64,000 bases of DNA from Venturia oleaginea (lineage: Eukaryota > Ascomycota > Dothideomycetes > Venturiales > Venturiaceae): the NCBI GenBank assembly GCA_013176395.1, contig JABMLP010000001.1, positions 2,170,001 through 2,234,000 on the forward strand, given 5' to 3'. The position numbers and the translations under genes were made by a program. Positions 34,131-44,172 of this stretch are shown here, piece by piece (position 1 is the first letter of the stretch; every line of letters starts with the position of its first letter). The notes under the pieces were generated by a model. It worked only from the letters and a program-made list of their open reading frames with translations. It was not told where the DNA came from and did no database searches.

Positions 34131-35336
34131 TCAAGGTCTAGGAGAAGCAGCCTTTCCATCCCACTCAATGGTGATATCATAATTCCCATCCTTCACCCCA
34201 TCAACCAAAACTTTAATTCCATACCGAGGGAAATCCATCGTCTTCTCCCCCATCGCAAAGTTCATCGCAGCACCAGTCAACTTTCCGCCCCGGTTCGGCG
34301 AACACCCTCGATCGCTCGCATGTGGATCCAGCACCTCAATCGGTGCACCATTAGGATTATCATTGCTCCCAGCCGTATTGATGACATATCCAACCAGTCC
34401 AATGGAACAAGTAGCATTATAAGCAGCCGTCGTCCTCAACTCGACCACAAAAGCTTTCGTCGCGCTAAGCTTCACAGCCGCAGCCTTGACGCCTCCCGTT
34501 TTCTCCAAAGGAGTGATGACATGCTTGCTTATACCTTTTGCGGATACACAATCGACCTGATTATCATCAATCCACCCAAGTTTCCATTTGTGCCACGCAA
34601 AGTAGTCCGGTGAGGTTCCATTGATAAGACCCATGATATCGAACCCGCCAACCCACGCGCTTCGAGCCAGCTTGGTGGAGTCTGATGGGTAGAGGTCCGG
34701 CAATCCCATGGTATGACCAGTCTCGTGATTGAGAGTCTTGTATCCGTATTTCAGGTGTATGTCCTGCCCAAAGGGCACGGCAGTCTTCATCTTGGCGCCA
34801 TTCTGCAAGACAGTTGTGTCCATTTCCGTTGGAGAGAAGGCAATGTGCTCTGCAGCTTGCGTGGGCACGATGTAAAGAACATCGCTGTCTTGGAAAGTAG
34901 TGTTGCGACCCAGTACTTTGACCACATCCGCAATGTACCTTTCCATGTCGTATTCGATGCGGTCCCATCTGTAGTTAGTACTGATGTTTGGCATCCGGTA
35001 GAATCGTGATGTATCCGCTCGTATATCAAGTTTCAATCTCCCGTAGGACGCGGTCGAGTACCACTCCGCGGCACTGGGCATGAAAAATTTGTAGAGCGAC
35101 TCGGTTGTATCGTTTGCTGGTTTATCGTCGAAGTCCACAAATACCATGGCACCCTTCAATGTCCCAACGCTTGTCGTGTATGTGTTTGGTGGGGTGAAAC
35201 CAACGGACAAATCATACATCGTAGCGATGGGGAGTCTGCAGGCATTTTTGGAGACGGAGGCATTGGTCTGGCAGTTGGCAACCTTTACGATGCTGATGAG
35301 CGACAGCAGAATCCAGAATTCCCGAATCTGAATCAT
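34131..35336 (-). CDS. secreted M6-type zinc metalloprotease, 401 aa
   Basis: The frame extends to 35381, but the ATG at 35336 puts a clean signal peptide at the N-terminus (MIQIREFWILLSLISIVKVANC). Residues 204-214 read HETGHTMGLPD, the metzincin zinc motif HExxHxxGxxD. Residues about 230-236 (GGFDIMG) give the Met-turn expected downstream. This fits the M6 (immune-inhibitor A-like) peptidase domain found in secreted fungal proteins. Potential N-glycosylation sites are NASVS, NISTN, NTTF and NGTS. The protease probably acts outside the cell; substrates are unknown. The gene is intronless, between a relic gene and a transposon. Confidence 0.85.
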   Translation of the reverse strand: MIQIREFWILLSLISIVKVANCQTNASVSKNACRLPIATMYDLSVGFTPPNTYTTSVGTLKGAMVFVDFDDKPANDTTESLYKFFMPSAAEWYSTASYGRLKLDIRADTSRFYRMPNISTNYRWDRIEYDMERYIADVVKVLGRNTTFQDSDVLYIVPTQAAEHIAFSPTEMDTTVLQNGAKMKTAVPFGQDIHLKYGYKTLNHETGHTMGLPDLYPSDSTKLARSAWVGGFDIMGLINGTSPDYFAWHKWKLGWIDDNQVDCVSAKGISKHVITPLEKTGGVKAAAVKLSATKAFVVELRTTAAYNATCSIGLVGYVINTAGSNDNPNGAPIEVLDPHASDRGCSPNRGGKLTGAAMNFAMGEKTMDFPRYGIKVLVDGVKDGNYDITIEWDGKAASPRP

Positions 35337-35719
35337 GTCTTTTGCCTTTGCGTTCGGAAGGAGGGCGTCGGATGGTACCAAGACAGGCAGAGACGGGGTA
35401 GTAATTGTGCCTGCAGAAGGTCAATGCCTTGCTCGAAGAAGTAACGGATAAACTGTAAAAGGCCTCGCTACTACCTTCTCGGAATGGCTTTCAAGGGAAA
35501 TGAGGATGGTGAATTCTTGTCGTTCGGCGTGGCCTACGATTCGTCAAAGCTGTCAAGGCCATCGGAATAATATAGGATGTAGTAGTTCGAAATTGGCTGC
35601 ATCGCGTGGACAGATTGTGAAAATACTGCGCCGTGGTGGATAGCAAGATTTACTGGCTGGAAAAATCTGATTGTTCCAATTTCGGCCTCGGTCTCTCGTT
35701 CATGGCCAAAGACGGTATA

Positions 35720-36842
35720 ACGTTACTCACAAGCGAGTGGCGCATACAAGCGAGTGACGTATAGAATCTTACATCTCATCTTTCAACACCATAAATCAAT
35801 CTTTGAGTAACATATTTAAATGAGCTAATATACAATAAATTATTGATATTTAGGGCATTCAGCAGCTGCATGATCGAAGCCTTTACACATAAAAAAGCTC
35901 GGTAACCCGTACCTTTCCGCTCGAGATCCAGCCCTCGATGCCTCTGCCTCCACTTGTATTTTATTAGCTGTAGGCCGAAATACCAAGTTCTGCGCCTCAG
36001 TAGTTGTATGAGAGGGGTTTTCAGAGATCTGAGCTCCTCGTACCTGTCCTTTTCTCTTCCTCTTCTCGTTCATCATCCGTAACTTCTCGTTCTCACTTGC
36101 AAGAAGAACAGCGCTGTGCATAGCTACGCGTATTGATCGCTTCAATAGCTGTAATCCACTCGCGATCGCCAGGTTGTAATTGAGGAGGTTTACCACGTCG
36201 ATCTGACGAGGTAATAACACGCGAAGTACCTGCAACTCCTATTGCAAAGCCAGTTTCGTCGAAGTTATAGATGTCCTCATCTACGATGCCGTATTTCTGA
36301 ATTGTATTGCATACGAGTCGAAACCAGTTTTGAACAACGTCCGGATCTTCGCATTGAGCTCTTTGGTAGTCGTATTTACGTGTATGCTTGGCTTGTAAGG
36401 TCGGTTGACGCTTGACAAAGTTGCGAGGCCAGTTGACACCGATTGAGCCTTCAGAACCGACGCGTTGCTGAAGCAATAATCTAGCTGCATCACGTAATGC
36501 AGAGATTGTAGGAGGATAACCACGTCCGTCCATTGAAATAATCCACTGTAGAAGGGCTTCTTCTTCTGTGGGATTAAGCTTATGATTTTTTGCACGCGAA
36601 TCTACGCGTGCAACGCGTCCCTTGAGGCGGTGTTCGAGATTGCTTGGAGGTACATTATATGATAATGCAGCTTGACGAGTGCTTGAAAATTGACCTTTCC
36701 GGTAGGCTTGAAGAGCGAGAAGTAATCGCCCTTCTTGTTGGGCTTTAGAAGTCATGATGTTGTAGTGCAGAGCCTTGGAAAGATGACATGTAAGATTATA
36801 TGCGTCACTCGCTTGTATGCGTCACTCGCTTGTGAGTAACGT
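35720..36842. mobile_element. pogo/Fot1-type DNA transposon E3, internally deleted
   Basis: Terminal inverted repeats of about 45 bp, starting ACGTTACTCACAAGCGAGTG, occupy each end and differ at two or three positions. TA target duplications lie at 35718-35719 and 36843-36844. Each end has two copies of a 17-bp motif (TGCGTCACTCGCTTGTA type). The 1.1 kb body is almost wholly the truncated transposase on the minus strand. Confidence 0.9.
35840..36755 (-). pseudogene. pogo/Tigger-type transposase, core-deleted
   Basis: From ATG 36755 the helix-turn-helix part (STRQAALSYNVPPSNLEHRL), the second DNA-binding part (LNPTEEEALLQWI) and NFDETGFAIGV are intact for 220 residues. After EWITAIEAIN the frame is lost. 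A second minus frame continues with the C-terminal leucine-rich helix (AVLLASENEKLRMM) and a degenerate zinc knuckle (CKGFDHAAAEC, first Cys pair damaged). The segment with the second and third catalytic Asp is gone. Confidence 0.85.
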
Positions 36843-36844
36843 TA

Positions 36845-37134
36845 TTCGAAACTGATCACATGACCGTAAATGTCCGGGGCCGTGGGAAATGGAAAATTTT
36901 AACTTCCAGAAGATACAGCAACAGAGGGTTGGTCAAGAATGAAATGGAATGAAAATTGAGGCTGAATAAGGTTGAACTGGAGAGGAAGTGAGGCACGTGA
37001 TGAGAAAGATAGGATCTACAATTTGAATCAAACAACCATGATTCGAGAAGATGAAGGAGCACGACTGTTCAATGGTGCACAATTAGTGCGTTTCGTTTCC
37101 CGGATGAAATACATGACACAACGACTGGTACGTG
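36845..37134. other. spacer between E3 and E2
   Basis: About 290 bases between two pogo-type elements. No gene seen. Confidence 0.5.
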
Positions 37135-37271
37135 TAACGTGTTTCACCACCACTCAGTGGGCCGGCCACCCCAGTCAGTGGGCCACATCCTCACCACTAA
37201 ATTTTATGTTATCGTCCAATAAATCTACCACCACTATGATCATTATCAAAATAACTCTAATAATACATTCT

Positions 37272-37550
37272 CTAGGTATTTGGACATCGATTGATCTTAT
37301 GACCTTGAATACCGCAGCCACTGCACGTTGGTAATGCTCGCTGTTGTACGACGACTTCCTGATCTCGAACACTCTCTCCAGAGTTATTTTTGCCTCCCTG
37401 AACTAAGAACTGACCCTGTTGAGCCTGTAAAACGCCTCCATGTGCAATATATTGTCTACGATATTTTTGCTTCTGTTATCGTCGTTGGTTCTCTACACGA
37501 AGCTTCTTATTCTCTTCTACAAGTATCACTGCAGAATTCATTGCGACTTG
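37272..37550 (-). pseudogene. C-terminal part of the E2 transposase
   Basis: The minus-strand frame next to the left target duplication encodes AVILVEENKKLRVENQRR, then an in-frame TAA, then further residues to a zinc knuckle (CSGCGIQGHKINRC, CX2CX4HX4C), ending at 37272. It is separated from the rest of the gene by the Copia element. Confidence 0.8.
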
Positions 37551-37555
37551 GCATC

Positions 37556-37765
37556 TGTTGCAATATGGTGTAATATGGTGCAATATGGTGGTGATATCTC
37601 CGGCGGCCTCAAGACCGACCGAGCCATCAGAACCTATTTCAGTACTTTCAATAGTGTATATATAGCCCTCATTTTCCACTCGGTTTGAGGGCATGCAGTC
37701 ACTCATTGAATCGATATCTTACCTCAGTTTACCTCTCACATTTGGTGTTGTTCCAACTTCAGATA
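37556..37765 (+). repeat. left LTR of the Copia element
   Basis: 210-bp LTR with a TATATATAG promoter-like motif near its middle. A tandem AATATGGTG repeat at the start has one extra GGT compared with the right copy. Confidence 0.9.
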
Positions 37766-37780
37766 GTTATGAGCCCGGCT
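37766..37780 (+). promoter_or_regulatory. primer-binding site, initiator-tRNA anticodon type
   Basis: Immediately after the left LTR the sequence reads GTTATGAGCCCGGCT. This is complementary to the anticodon arm of eukaryotic initiator tRNA-Met (…CTCATAAC…) rather than to a tRNA 3' end. The same half-tRNA priming is known from Drosophila copia. Confidence 0.7.
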
Positions 37781-37999
37781 ATCGCTTAGGGTCCCCAGAT
37801 TATTCGAACTAAACCACTTCTGGCTTACCGCCTTTGTTTGTTACTCCTCTTCAGGTCTAGCACTTCAACGTCTTTACCACTTTCGTGTTCTTTTCGTGGT
37901 TTACAGGTATTCTGCCCCGCCGTCTCCTCCGAGGGAAGTCAACGATCAATACCATTTATCTATCTTTTCAACCCCCATTGCTGTAGACCCTCCTACACA

Positions 38000-39712
38000 A
38001 TGCCTGCATCATCCACAAGAGTAATCAAGTCCTCTGAAGTTATCTTAGCATCTGCAAGAGACTGGGATGACTGGTTTGCTCGACATAAAGCCAATTTCTC
38101 CCGTGCTGGTATCTGGAAGTATGCCAATCCAGCATTATCTTCAGAACCCATCCTTCCCTCTGAACCTCAACCTCCAGTACCCTACGATGCAACAAGCAGA
38201 GCTAGCGGTATGGAGATGGATATCAGTATAGCAGATCTCTCCTCAGAGGATCGGGTGCTGTATAAGATGTTACAGGACGAGTATAGGGACAAGTGGAAGC
38301 TCTGGGCTCGAACCGATTCAAAACTTGAAGCTGGCATGGTTTCTATTGAAGAATCAATCTCCGCAGACTACGCTGGACTGCTAACAGATTGTTCTACAGC
38401 CTATCAGATGTTTAAGGCTTTGAAGGACATGATAGCACCGACATCGAGAGCGAGGGAGTTTGAGATTCTTCGTGAATATCAAGCAGTTTGCAAGGGCCCC
38501 AAGGGCAGCGCAATTGAGGCTTGGTTGATGAAGTGGGACAAAGCATATCGCGATGCTAAGAGGGTGGAGTTACCTGAGGTGACAGGAGAGAGGCCGTTGT
38601 ATGCCTTCCTTGAAGCTGTACATTCTTACGACGCCAGCTGGGCTGCTTCTCAACGTCTTTCCATCACCAAGGCCGTGGTGAAGGGGGCTCCACCAACCAC
38701 CATTCAACTTCTTGTCGAGGAGTTTAACGCTGAGCGCTCCATCAACTCCTACTGGAAAGGATCAGCTCACACCTCCTTTCAGACAGCCACGCTCAACGGG
38801 AAGCAACCATCGCTACCAGGCAGTCAGTCAAAGCACCCATCTGTGTGTGTCTGTGGGGCAAGGGAGTGGTACAAGAATTGTCCATACTTGCACGCAGAAA
38901 TTCGCAAACCAGGATGGAAGGAAGATGTCGACATTGCAGCCAAAGTTGCTACTGCATTGAAGACGCCGTCAGTCAATCTAAGGAAGCATATGGAACAGTG
39001 GGCTTCTCGTCAGCGCTCTGAGTCCACGTCTGGAGATCAAGGAAGCAAGAAGTCAACAAACACTCCTGCAATTTCACTCACGACGAGGGTTACCCAGCCG
39101 AAAGCCTTTCCATCTTCTGCCGTCTCTTTTGTGACAGAAACGCCAACCAGCTATCAGAACAAGTGGTTTCTTGATAGTGGTTCCTCTGATCACATAACAA
39201 ATAACGCATCGATCTTTTCACAGACCTCTGTAGCCACAAATGGCGAAGCAGTGATGTCTGGCACTGGATCAACAGCAATCGTTGCCCGGGGCAAGGTCTC
39301 TTTCTCAGTAGAGACTCCCACTGGCCAAGGCTCTGCTCATCTTGAGGGAGTTCTCTTCAGTCCCGATTACGCCACCAACGTCCTGAGTTTGGCTAAAGTT
39401 CTTGACAAAGGCTTCTTGGTAGACTTCTCTACTGGTACAATCGCCAATGCACAGGGCCAAGTCGTCATTCTTTTCAGACGTGAAGGCTCCATGTTTGTGG
39501 TGGCTCAAAATCCAGACATTCCAACATCTGAGAGGGTGGGATCTATGTCCCCTCCAGATACTCCTCTAGTTAGACCACCACATGGCAGTTTAACCGCTCC
39601 TCCAGCTTCATTTGCGACAAAAGTGCGCAAGTCTGCACGCCAGAAGCCAGTCCTGATTGCTGATGGTAAGGATCTTATGAGATTTATGGCCATATCAACA
39701 AGGATACTTTGA
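38000..39712 (+). CDS. Copia gag and protease ORF, 570 aa
   Basis: Starts at ATG 38000 (MPASSTRVIKSS); the frame is open from 37838 but that part overlaps the leader. Residues about 1-300 are the gag capsid-like region (DWDDWFARHK, CSTAYQMFKALKDMI). A Cys-rich segment CVCGAREWYKNCPYLH replaces the usual CCHC knuckle. The aspartic protease site WFLDSGSSDHIT lies at about residues 390-400. The frame stops at 39710-39712 in the junction with the gag-pre-integrase domain, which continues in the -1 frame. Confidence 0.85.
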   Translation: MPASSTRVIKSSEVILASARDWDDWFARHKANFSRAGIWKYANPALSSEPILPSEPQPPVPYDATSRASGMEMDISIADLSSEDRVLYKMLQDEYRDKWKLWARTDSKLEAGMVSIEESISADYAGLLTDCSTAYQMFKALKDMIAPTSRAREFEILREYQAVCKGPKGSAIEAWLMKWDKAYRDAKRVELPEVTGERPLYAFLEAVHSYDASWAASQRLSITKAVVKGAPPTTIQLLVEEFNAERSINSYWKGSAHTSFQTATLNGKQPSLPGSQSKHPSVCVCGAREWYKNCPYLHAEIRKPGWKEDVDIAAKVATALKTPSVNLRKHMEQWASRQRSESTSGDQGSKKSTNTPAISLTTRVTQPKAFPSSAVSFVTETPTSYQNKWFLDSGSSDHITNNASIFSQTSVATNGEAVMSGTGSTAIVARGKVSFSVETPTGQGSAHLEGVLFSPDYATNVLSLAKVLDKGFLVDFSTGTIANAQGQVVILFRREGSMFVVAQNPDIPTSERVGSMSPPDTPLVRPPHGSLTAPPASFATKVRKSARQKPVLIADGKDLMRFMAISTRIL

Positions 39713-42711
39713 AGCACCTTACTGATAACGTCACTGGCATCCTCCTCACTGACGCATCAACCGCACCTCAGTGCATCACCGATTGTGAGTGCTGTGCATT
39801 ATCGAAAATGACACGCCAAGTCTCACGATATCCGGAGCGCAGTGCACCAGTTACCGAACCTTTTGAGCGGATCGCCTTTGACTGGATTCATCATGATGAG
39901 GGTTACAACAATGACTGGTATACCTCACACACTCTGTGTACCTTGATGAGGTTCAATCTTTCTGCTTCTCATTCGAAGATGTCATCCTATCGCGAGGTTC
40001 TGGTGGAACATTTGAATATCATCGAACTGAACTGGGGCTTCAAAGTGAAGTATGTACAGACCGATGATTTTAAGGACGACGCCTTCGACCACGAGCTACG
40101 AATTCGAGGTATTATTCGAGAGCCATCTGCACCAGATACTCAGGCTCAGAACGGAAAGGCCGAGCGTGCTGGAAGGTCAATTACCACGGTATCTCGATGT
40201 CTGATTGAGACTGCCGGCTTACCCACCAATATGTGGCCATCGACAATGACACACGCCACAACTCTCCTCAATCGCACTCCGACAGCTGAACTTGGCTGGA
40301 AGACTCCATTTGAGATGGTGTTCAAACGCAAGCCTGATGGTCGTCACCTCGTCAAAATCGGCAGTGTAGCCTATTGTTTGGACAAGAACATTCCAAAGTC
40401 TCGTCGCCTTCAGAAGATGGAGAGTCGTGCATTCATTGGCTACTATGTGGGCTATGACTCTACAGGCATTTACCGGATTTGGATTCCTTCTCAGCATAGG
40501 GTCATTCGCACCAGGGACGTCAAATTCGACCAGAAACGCCTCTACAAACATCACGATATTGATGTTCTCAGTGTTTCTGAGAGGGTGACTGACTACGTCG
40601 AAGTACAAACCCCTCTTTCCAGCCTTACCAGCATGCATTTGGACATTGGCGAACCATCCACACCGATGTACACACCGGAAGACACATCAGCATCGGATTC
40701 TGAGGTACCTGAGCAACAGCAAACCTTAAAACCTCCTCAATCTCTTCCAATGCTAGGTGAACTTCCATCACCATCTCCGACATCGTCTATTACCTCAGAG
40801 GGTGAGGGTGCGTCTAACTCGCTAACTCCCTCAGCCTCAGATGAGGCCAACTCACCAAATCATCCACCATCTGAGTGTTCAACACCTGCTTCTCCTACCG
40901 TCATCGCTGGTCCCTCAGGTTCTTCATACACAATGGAGTACGGCCCTGAGCGCACCATTTTGAGCAACGAGGTTCTAACCACCAAGCGTGTCAGAAAGCA
41001 GCGTCACCTTGGGTTTCTTACCACGACAGAGAATCTCTCTGGCGTCACTTTGGGACTGAATCAAGCCCTCTCCTTTGCCTCTAAACAGAAGAAGGTGCTT
41101 GTCAGTTCACTACCTCCACCTCCGAAGCACTGGAATGCTATGCTCAAACACCCTCATCGCCAAGGTTTTATCGAAGCAACCCAGAAGGAGCACACTCGAA
41201 TTGTTGGCCAAGGGACTTTTGAACCAGTTGAGTCTTTGCCTAAGGGTCACAAAGCTATTCCAACTATGTGGGTATGGACATACAAGCAAGATTCTGATGG
41301 CTTCTTGTTGTCATATAAAGCACGTTTGGTTGTACGTGGTGACCTTCAGACCACCTTTGCCGAGACCTCTGCCACCACTTTGGCTTCTCGCGTATTTCGT
41401 GCATTGATCGCCATCATAGCCTACTTTGGGCTTGAAATGCGACAATCTGACATCATTAACGCCTTCATCAATGCATTGCTGGGAGATCTTGTGTACATCA
41501 CATACCCGGATGGCTTCCCTGGACCTCCTGGTGGTTACATACGTCTCCGCAGAGCGTTGTATGGTCTGAAGCAATCACCTTACCTTTGGCAACAACACTT
41601 CACTCGATCACTCCTCAAATTCGGTCTCAAACCTGTCCCTGGCATCGACTGTTTATTCACCAAAGGAAGCCTCATTGTTCTATTCTTTGTGGACGATATT
41701 ATCACCGCCTGCCCTCCCTCTCAGATGCATCTTATCGAACAGTTCGAGACGTTTTTGGCTTCAGAATACGACATTAAACGACTTGGAGAGCCTCAATACT
41801 TCCTCGGTATTCGCATCATCAGGAATAGAGACAATCGCTCAATTGGTCTCGTTCAAGATGCATACATTGAGAAGATCGCAACCCGTTTTGGTCTGGACAA
41901 CTCACGCCAAACTTGGTCACCAATGCCTGTGCGAGATCTGCCTAAGAATTCAGCCCAAGCCTCTCATTCTGACGTCTTAAGCTACCAGATGAAGGTTGGT
42001 TCCATTGGTTTTGCTTCATACATCACTCGTGCAGATGTAGCCAAAGCTCATTCCGTCCTCTCTGAACACCTACAGAATCCCAGTAAAGATCACATTGATG
42101 CAGCCAATCAGTGTATTCGGTACCTCTGGACCACTCGGTTCTACGGCTATGAGTATAGGGGCGATGCAGACTCCTCTAACTACTTTCTTTGCTCCTCTGA
42201 CGCCAGTTTTGCGGACGATCTTGACTCCAGGCGATCTTCTGAAGGCTTTACATTCTTTCTGTTTGGAGGACTTATTGACTGCCGTGCTACCAAGCAAAAG
42301 ACTGTCACCACGAGCTCCACAGAGGCTGAATTACTAGCCCTCTCCGCCGCTGCACGGGAGATGATGTGGTGGAAGCGATTTTTCGAGTCCATCCACTGCA
42401 ACTTACACCAGAGCAAGGCGACCATTTTTTGCGACAATAGACAGACTATACGTCTTATGATGGATGACTCTCCTAAACTGCAAACCCGTCTCCGCCACGT
42501 TGATATTCATCGCAGTTGGCTGAAGGAACACGTCTCTCTTGGAAACATCAACATTGAGTGGACTCCTACGAATGCAATGCCAGCTGATGGCCTCACAAAG
42601 CTTCTTACACCACAAGCACATTCACACTTCATCACTCTACTCCGCATGGTCAACTTTGAGGCTCCCATCACCGCACTTGGATCGCCGCAGGACGTCTCTG
42701 GAACCTCCTGA
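39670..42711 (+). CDS. Copia integrase, reverse transcriptase and RNase H ORF
   Basis: This frame opens after a TAA at 39667-39669 and overlaps the first ORF by 43 nt in the -1 frame. It begins with the gag-pre-integrase segment (YEIYGHINKDTLKHL), a zinc-type CECC motif, and an integrase core with D (FDWIHHDE), D (VQTDDFKDD) and E (NGKAERAG). A long Ser/Pro linker follows, then reverse transcriptase (SDIINAFINALL, YGLKQSPYLW, FFVDDI) and RNase H (SSDASFADD, STEAELLALS, FCDNRQTIRL). All catalytic residues I can check are present. It lacks its own ATG, so expression would need a frameshift or reinitiation. Confidence 0.85.
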   Translation, partial: GSYEIYGHINKDTLKHLTDNVTGILLTDASTAPQCITDCECCALSKMTRQVSRYPERSAPVTEPFERIAFDWIHHDEGYNNDWYTSHTLCTLMRFNLSASHSKMSSYREVLVEHLNIIELNWGFKVKYVQTDDFKDDAFDHELRIRGIIREPSAPDTQAQNGKAERAGRSITTVSRCLIETAGLPTNMWPSTMTHATTLLNRTPTAELGWKTPFEMVFKRKPDGRHLVKIGSVAYCLDKNIPKSRRLQKMESRAFIGYYVGYDSTGIYRIWIPSQHRVIRTRDVKFDQKRLYKHHDIDVLSVSERVTDYVEVQTPLSSLTSMHLDIGEPSTPMYTPEDTSASDSEVPEQQQTLKPPQSLPMLGELPSPSPTSSITSEGEGASNSLTPSASDEANSPNHPPSECSTPASPTVIAGPSGSSYTMEYGPERTILSNEVLTTKRVRKQRHLGFLTTTENLSGVTLGLNQALSFASKQKKVLVSSLPPPPKHWNAMLKHPHRQGFIEATQKEHTRIVGQGTFEPVESLPKGHKAIPTMWVWTYKQDSDGFLLSYKARLVVRGDLQTTFAETSATTLASRVFRALIAIIAYFGLEMRQSDIINAFINALLGDLVYITYPDGFPGPPGGYIRLRRALYGLKQSPYLWQQHFTRSLLKFGLKPVPGIDCLFTKGSLIVLFFVDDIITACPPSQMHLIEQFETFLASEYDIKRLGEPQYFLGIRIIRNRDNRSIGLVQDAYIEKIATRFGLDNSRQTWSPMPVRDLPKNSAQASHSDVLSYQMKVGSIGFASYITRADVAKAHSVLSEHLQNPSKDHIDAANQCIRYLWTTRFYGYEYRGDADSSNYFLCSSDASFADDLDSRRSSEGFTFFLFGGLIDCRATKQKTVTTSSTEAELLALSAAAREMMWWKRFFESIHCNLHQSKATIFCDNRQTIRLMMDDSPKLQTRLRHVDIHRSWLKEHVSLGNINIEWTPTNAMPADGLTKLLTPQAHSHFITLLRMVNFEAPITALGSPQDVSGTS

Positions 42712-42962
42712 AATCCTAACAGGACCTCCATTTTCTCTCTCAGTGTACTAGCAGTTTTAGGCGAATGTACTACTCTCTTTCATGCTCTCAAACGACTATC
42801 AGTGATAAAGGATTTACCTAAAGTCAGCTACTGTGTAATCACGCTCTTTTCACTACATTTCATTGGTTTCTTTGGCTCGGATTACTACTCCATATTGGGT
42901 TGTATCACCAGGCTTGGCATTTTCTTTGTACAGGAAGTCATCATTTCCTTCCTGAGAGGGTG

Positions 42963-43169
42963 TGTTGCAATATGGTGTAATATGGTGCAATATGGTGATA
43001 TCTCCGGCGGCCTCAAGACCGACCGAGCCATCAGAACCTATTTCAGTACTTTCAATAGTGTATATATAGCCCTCATTTTCCACTCGGTTTGAGGGCATGC
43101 AGTCACTCATTGAATCGATATCTTACCTCAGTTTACCTCTCACATTTGGTGTTGTTCCAACTTCAGATA
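42963..43169 (+). repeat. right LTR of the Copia element
   Basis: 207 bp, matching the left LTR except for a missing GGT. A purine-rich tract (GAGAGGG) lies just before it and would serve as the polypurine primer. Confidence 0.9.
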
Positions 43170-43174
43170 GCATC

Positions 43175-44172
43175 ATTTGATAAGTTGACTGATTGCTTGA
43201 CTGCTTGGGCTCTGAGATTGGCGACGAAGAAGGTCTCGGACGAGCTGAGCCTGCTGTTGAAGCTGAGCTATTGTACGAGGAGTTCCTGACGTCCACTGTG
43301 GTGCTACTCTATGGGGTGTTCCTGGTGGTGATGGCGTTTTGGTGACTGTAAGCGACGAAAGAACACGCTGCGGGTTGTATGGAACAAGTCCTGTCGCTTG
43401 AAAACCGCTCTTGATATTCTGCTTAGAGAAGACAGTTGGTCGGGTGCTTGTATAGATCGATAGAAAGTCTTCTTTGTCGATATGGTGGGTTCCTTGACGA
43501 ATGAGCTCTTGAACTGCTTGACCGTAAGAGCGTTTCAGAGGCGAAAAACAACTTACATCAAGCGGCTGAAGAAGATGGGATGTGTGTGGCGGCATATCTG
43601 CACTTGTAACCACGTTTGCAGTCGCATTAACCCCCATCATGAAGCCAGTCTCATCAAAATTGTATGTATCCTCCGTAAGGATACCGAATAATAGACGCAT
43701 CTCTTCAACGCGCTGAAACCACGCGTTAATTATCACTGCATCTTCGTATTTTGCACGCTGTGAATGGAATTTACGATTCCGCTTTGTACGAAGCTCAGTT
43801 TGAGTGGAGATAAAGCGGGATACCCAGTTCTTCCCGACTGGTTGTGGTGGAGGTTCTGTACCACGTTTTTCGAGTAAAACATTTGCCATTTGTCGTACGT
43901 CAATAATCTGAGGGGGAAATCCGCGTCGATCAAGGTCCAGGATCCACTGAACTAGAGCCTGATCTTCATGTAGTTATAACTTTCGTTTTTTGTGGTTGGA
44001 TTCGCTCCGTGGTTTGATGCCTTTGAGACGACGCTGAAGTGTAGCTCGAGATATATCGTACAACGCTGATATTTGACGTTGACTTGAATTTTGATTCTTT
44101 TGAAAGCTTTGCTTCGCAACAAGTAATCTAGCCTCTTTGTGGGCTGATTCAGGCGTTGGTGTTGATATTATC
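43175..44172 (-). pseudogene. N-terminal and central part of the E2 transposase
   Basis: Read on the minus strand: a helix-turn-helix (SSQRQISALYDISRATLQRR), a TAA at 43974-43976, then WILDLDRRGFPPQ, VGKNWVSRF, NFDETGFMMGV and SADM. The sequence then jumps directly to SHLLQPLDVSCFSPLK, which carries the third catalytic Asp. The block with the second Asp (DGHxSH type) is deleted. The C-terminal tail is cut off by the Copia insertion. No clear ATG remains at the 5' end. Confidence 0.8.

Larger units (their letters stand above)
37551..43174 (+). mobile_element. Copia (Ty1) LTR retrotransposon, recent insertion
   Basis: LTRs lie at 37556-37765 (210 bp) and 42963-43169 (207 bp), starting TGTTGCAATATGG and ending CTTCAGATA. 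By eye they are identical apart from one 3-bp GGT duplication. The 5-bp target duplication GCATC is at 37551-37555 and 43170-43174. Domain order is gag, protease, integrase, reverse transcriptase, RNase H, which defines Copia. It sits inside E2. Confidence 0.95.
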
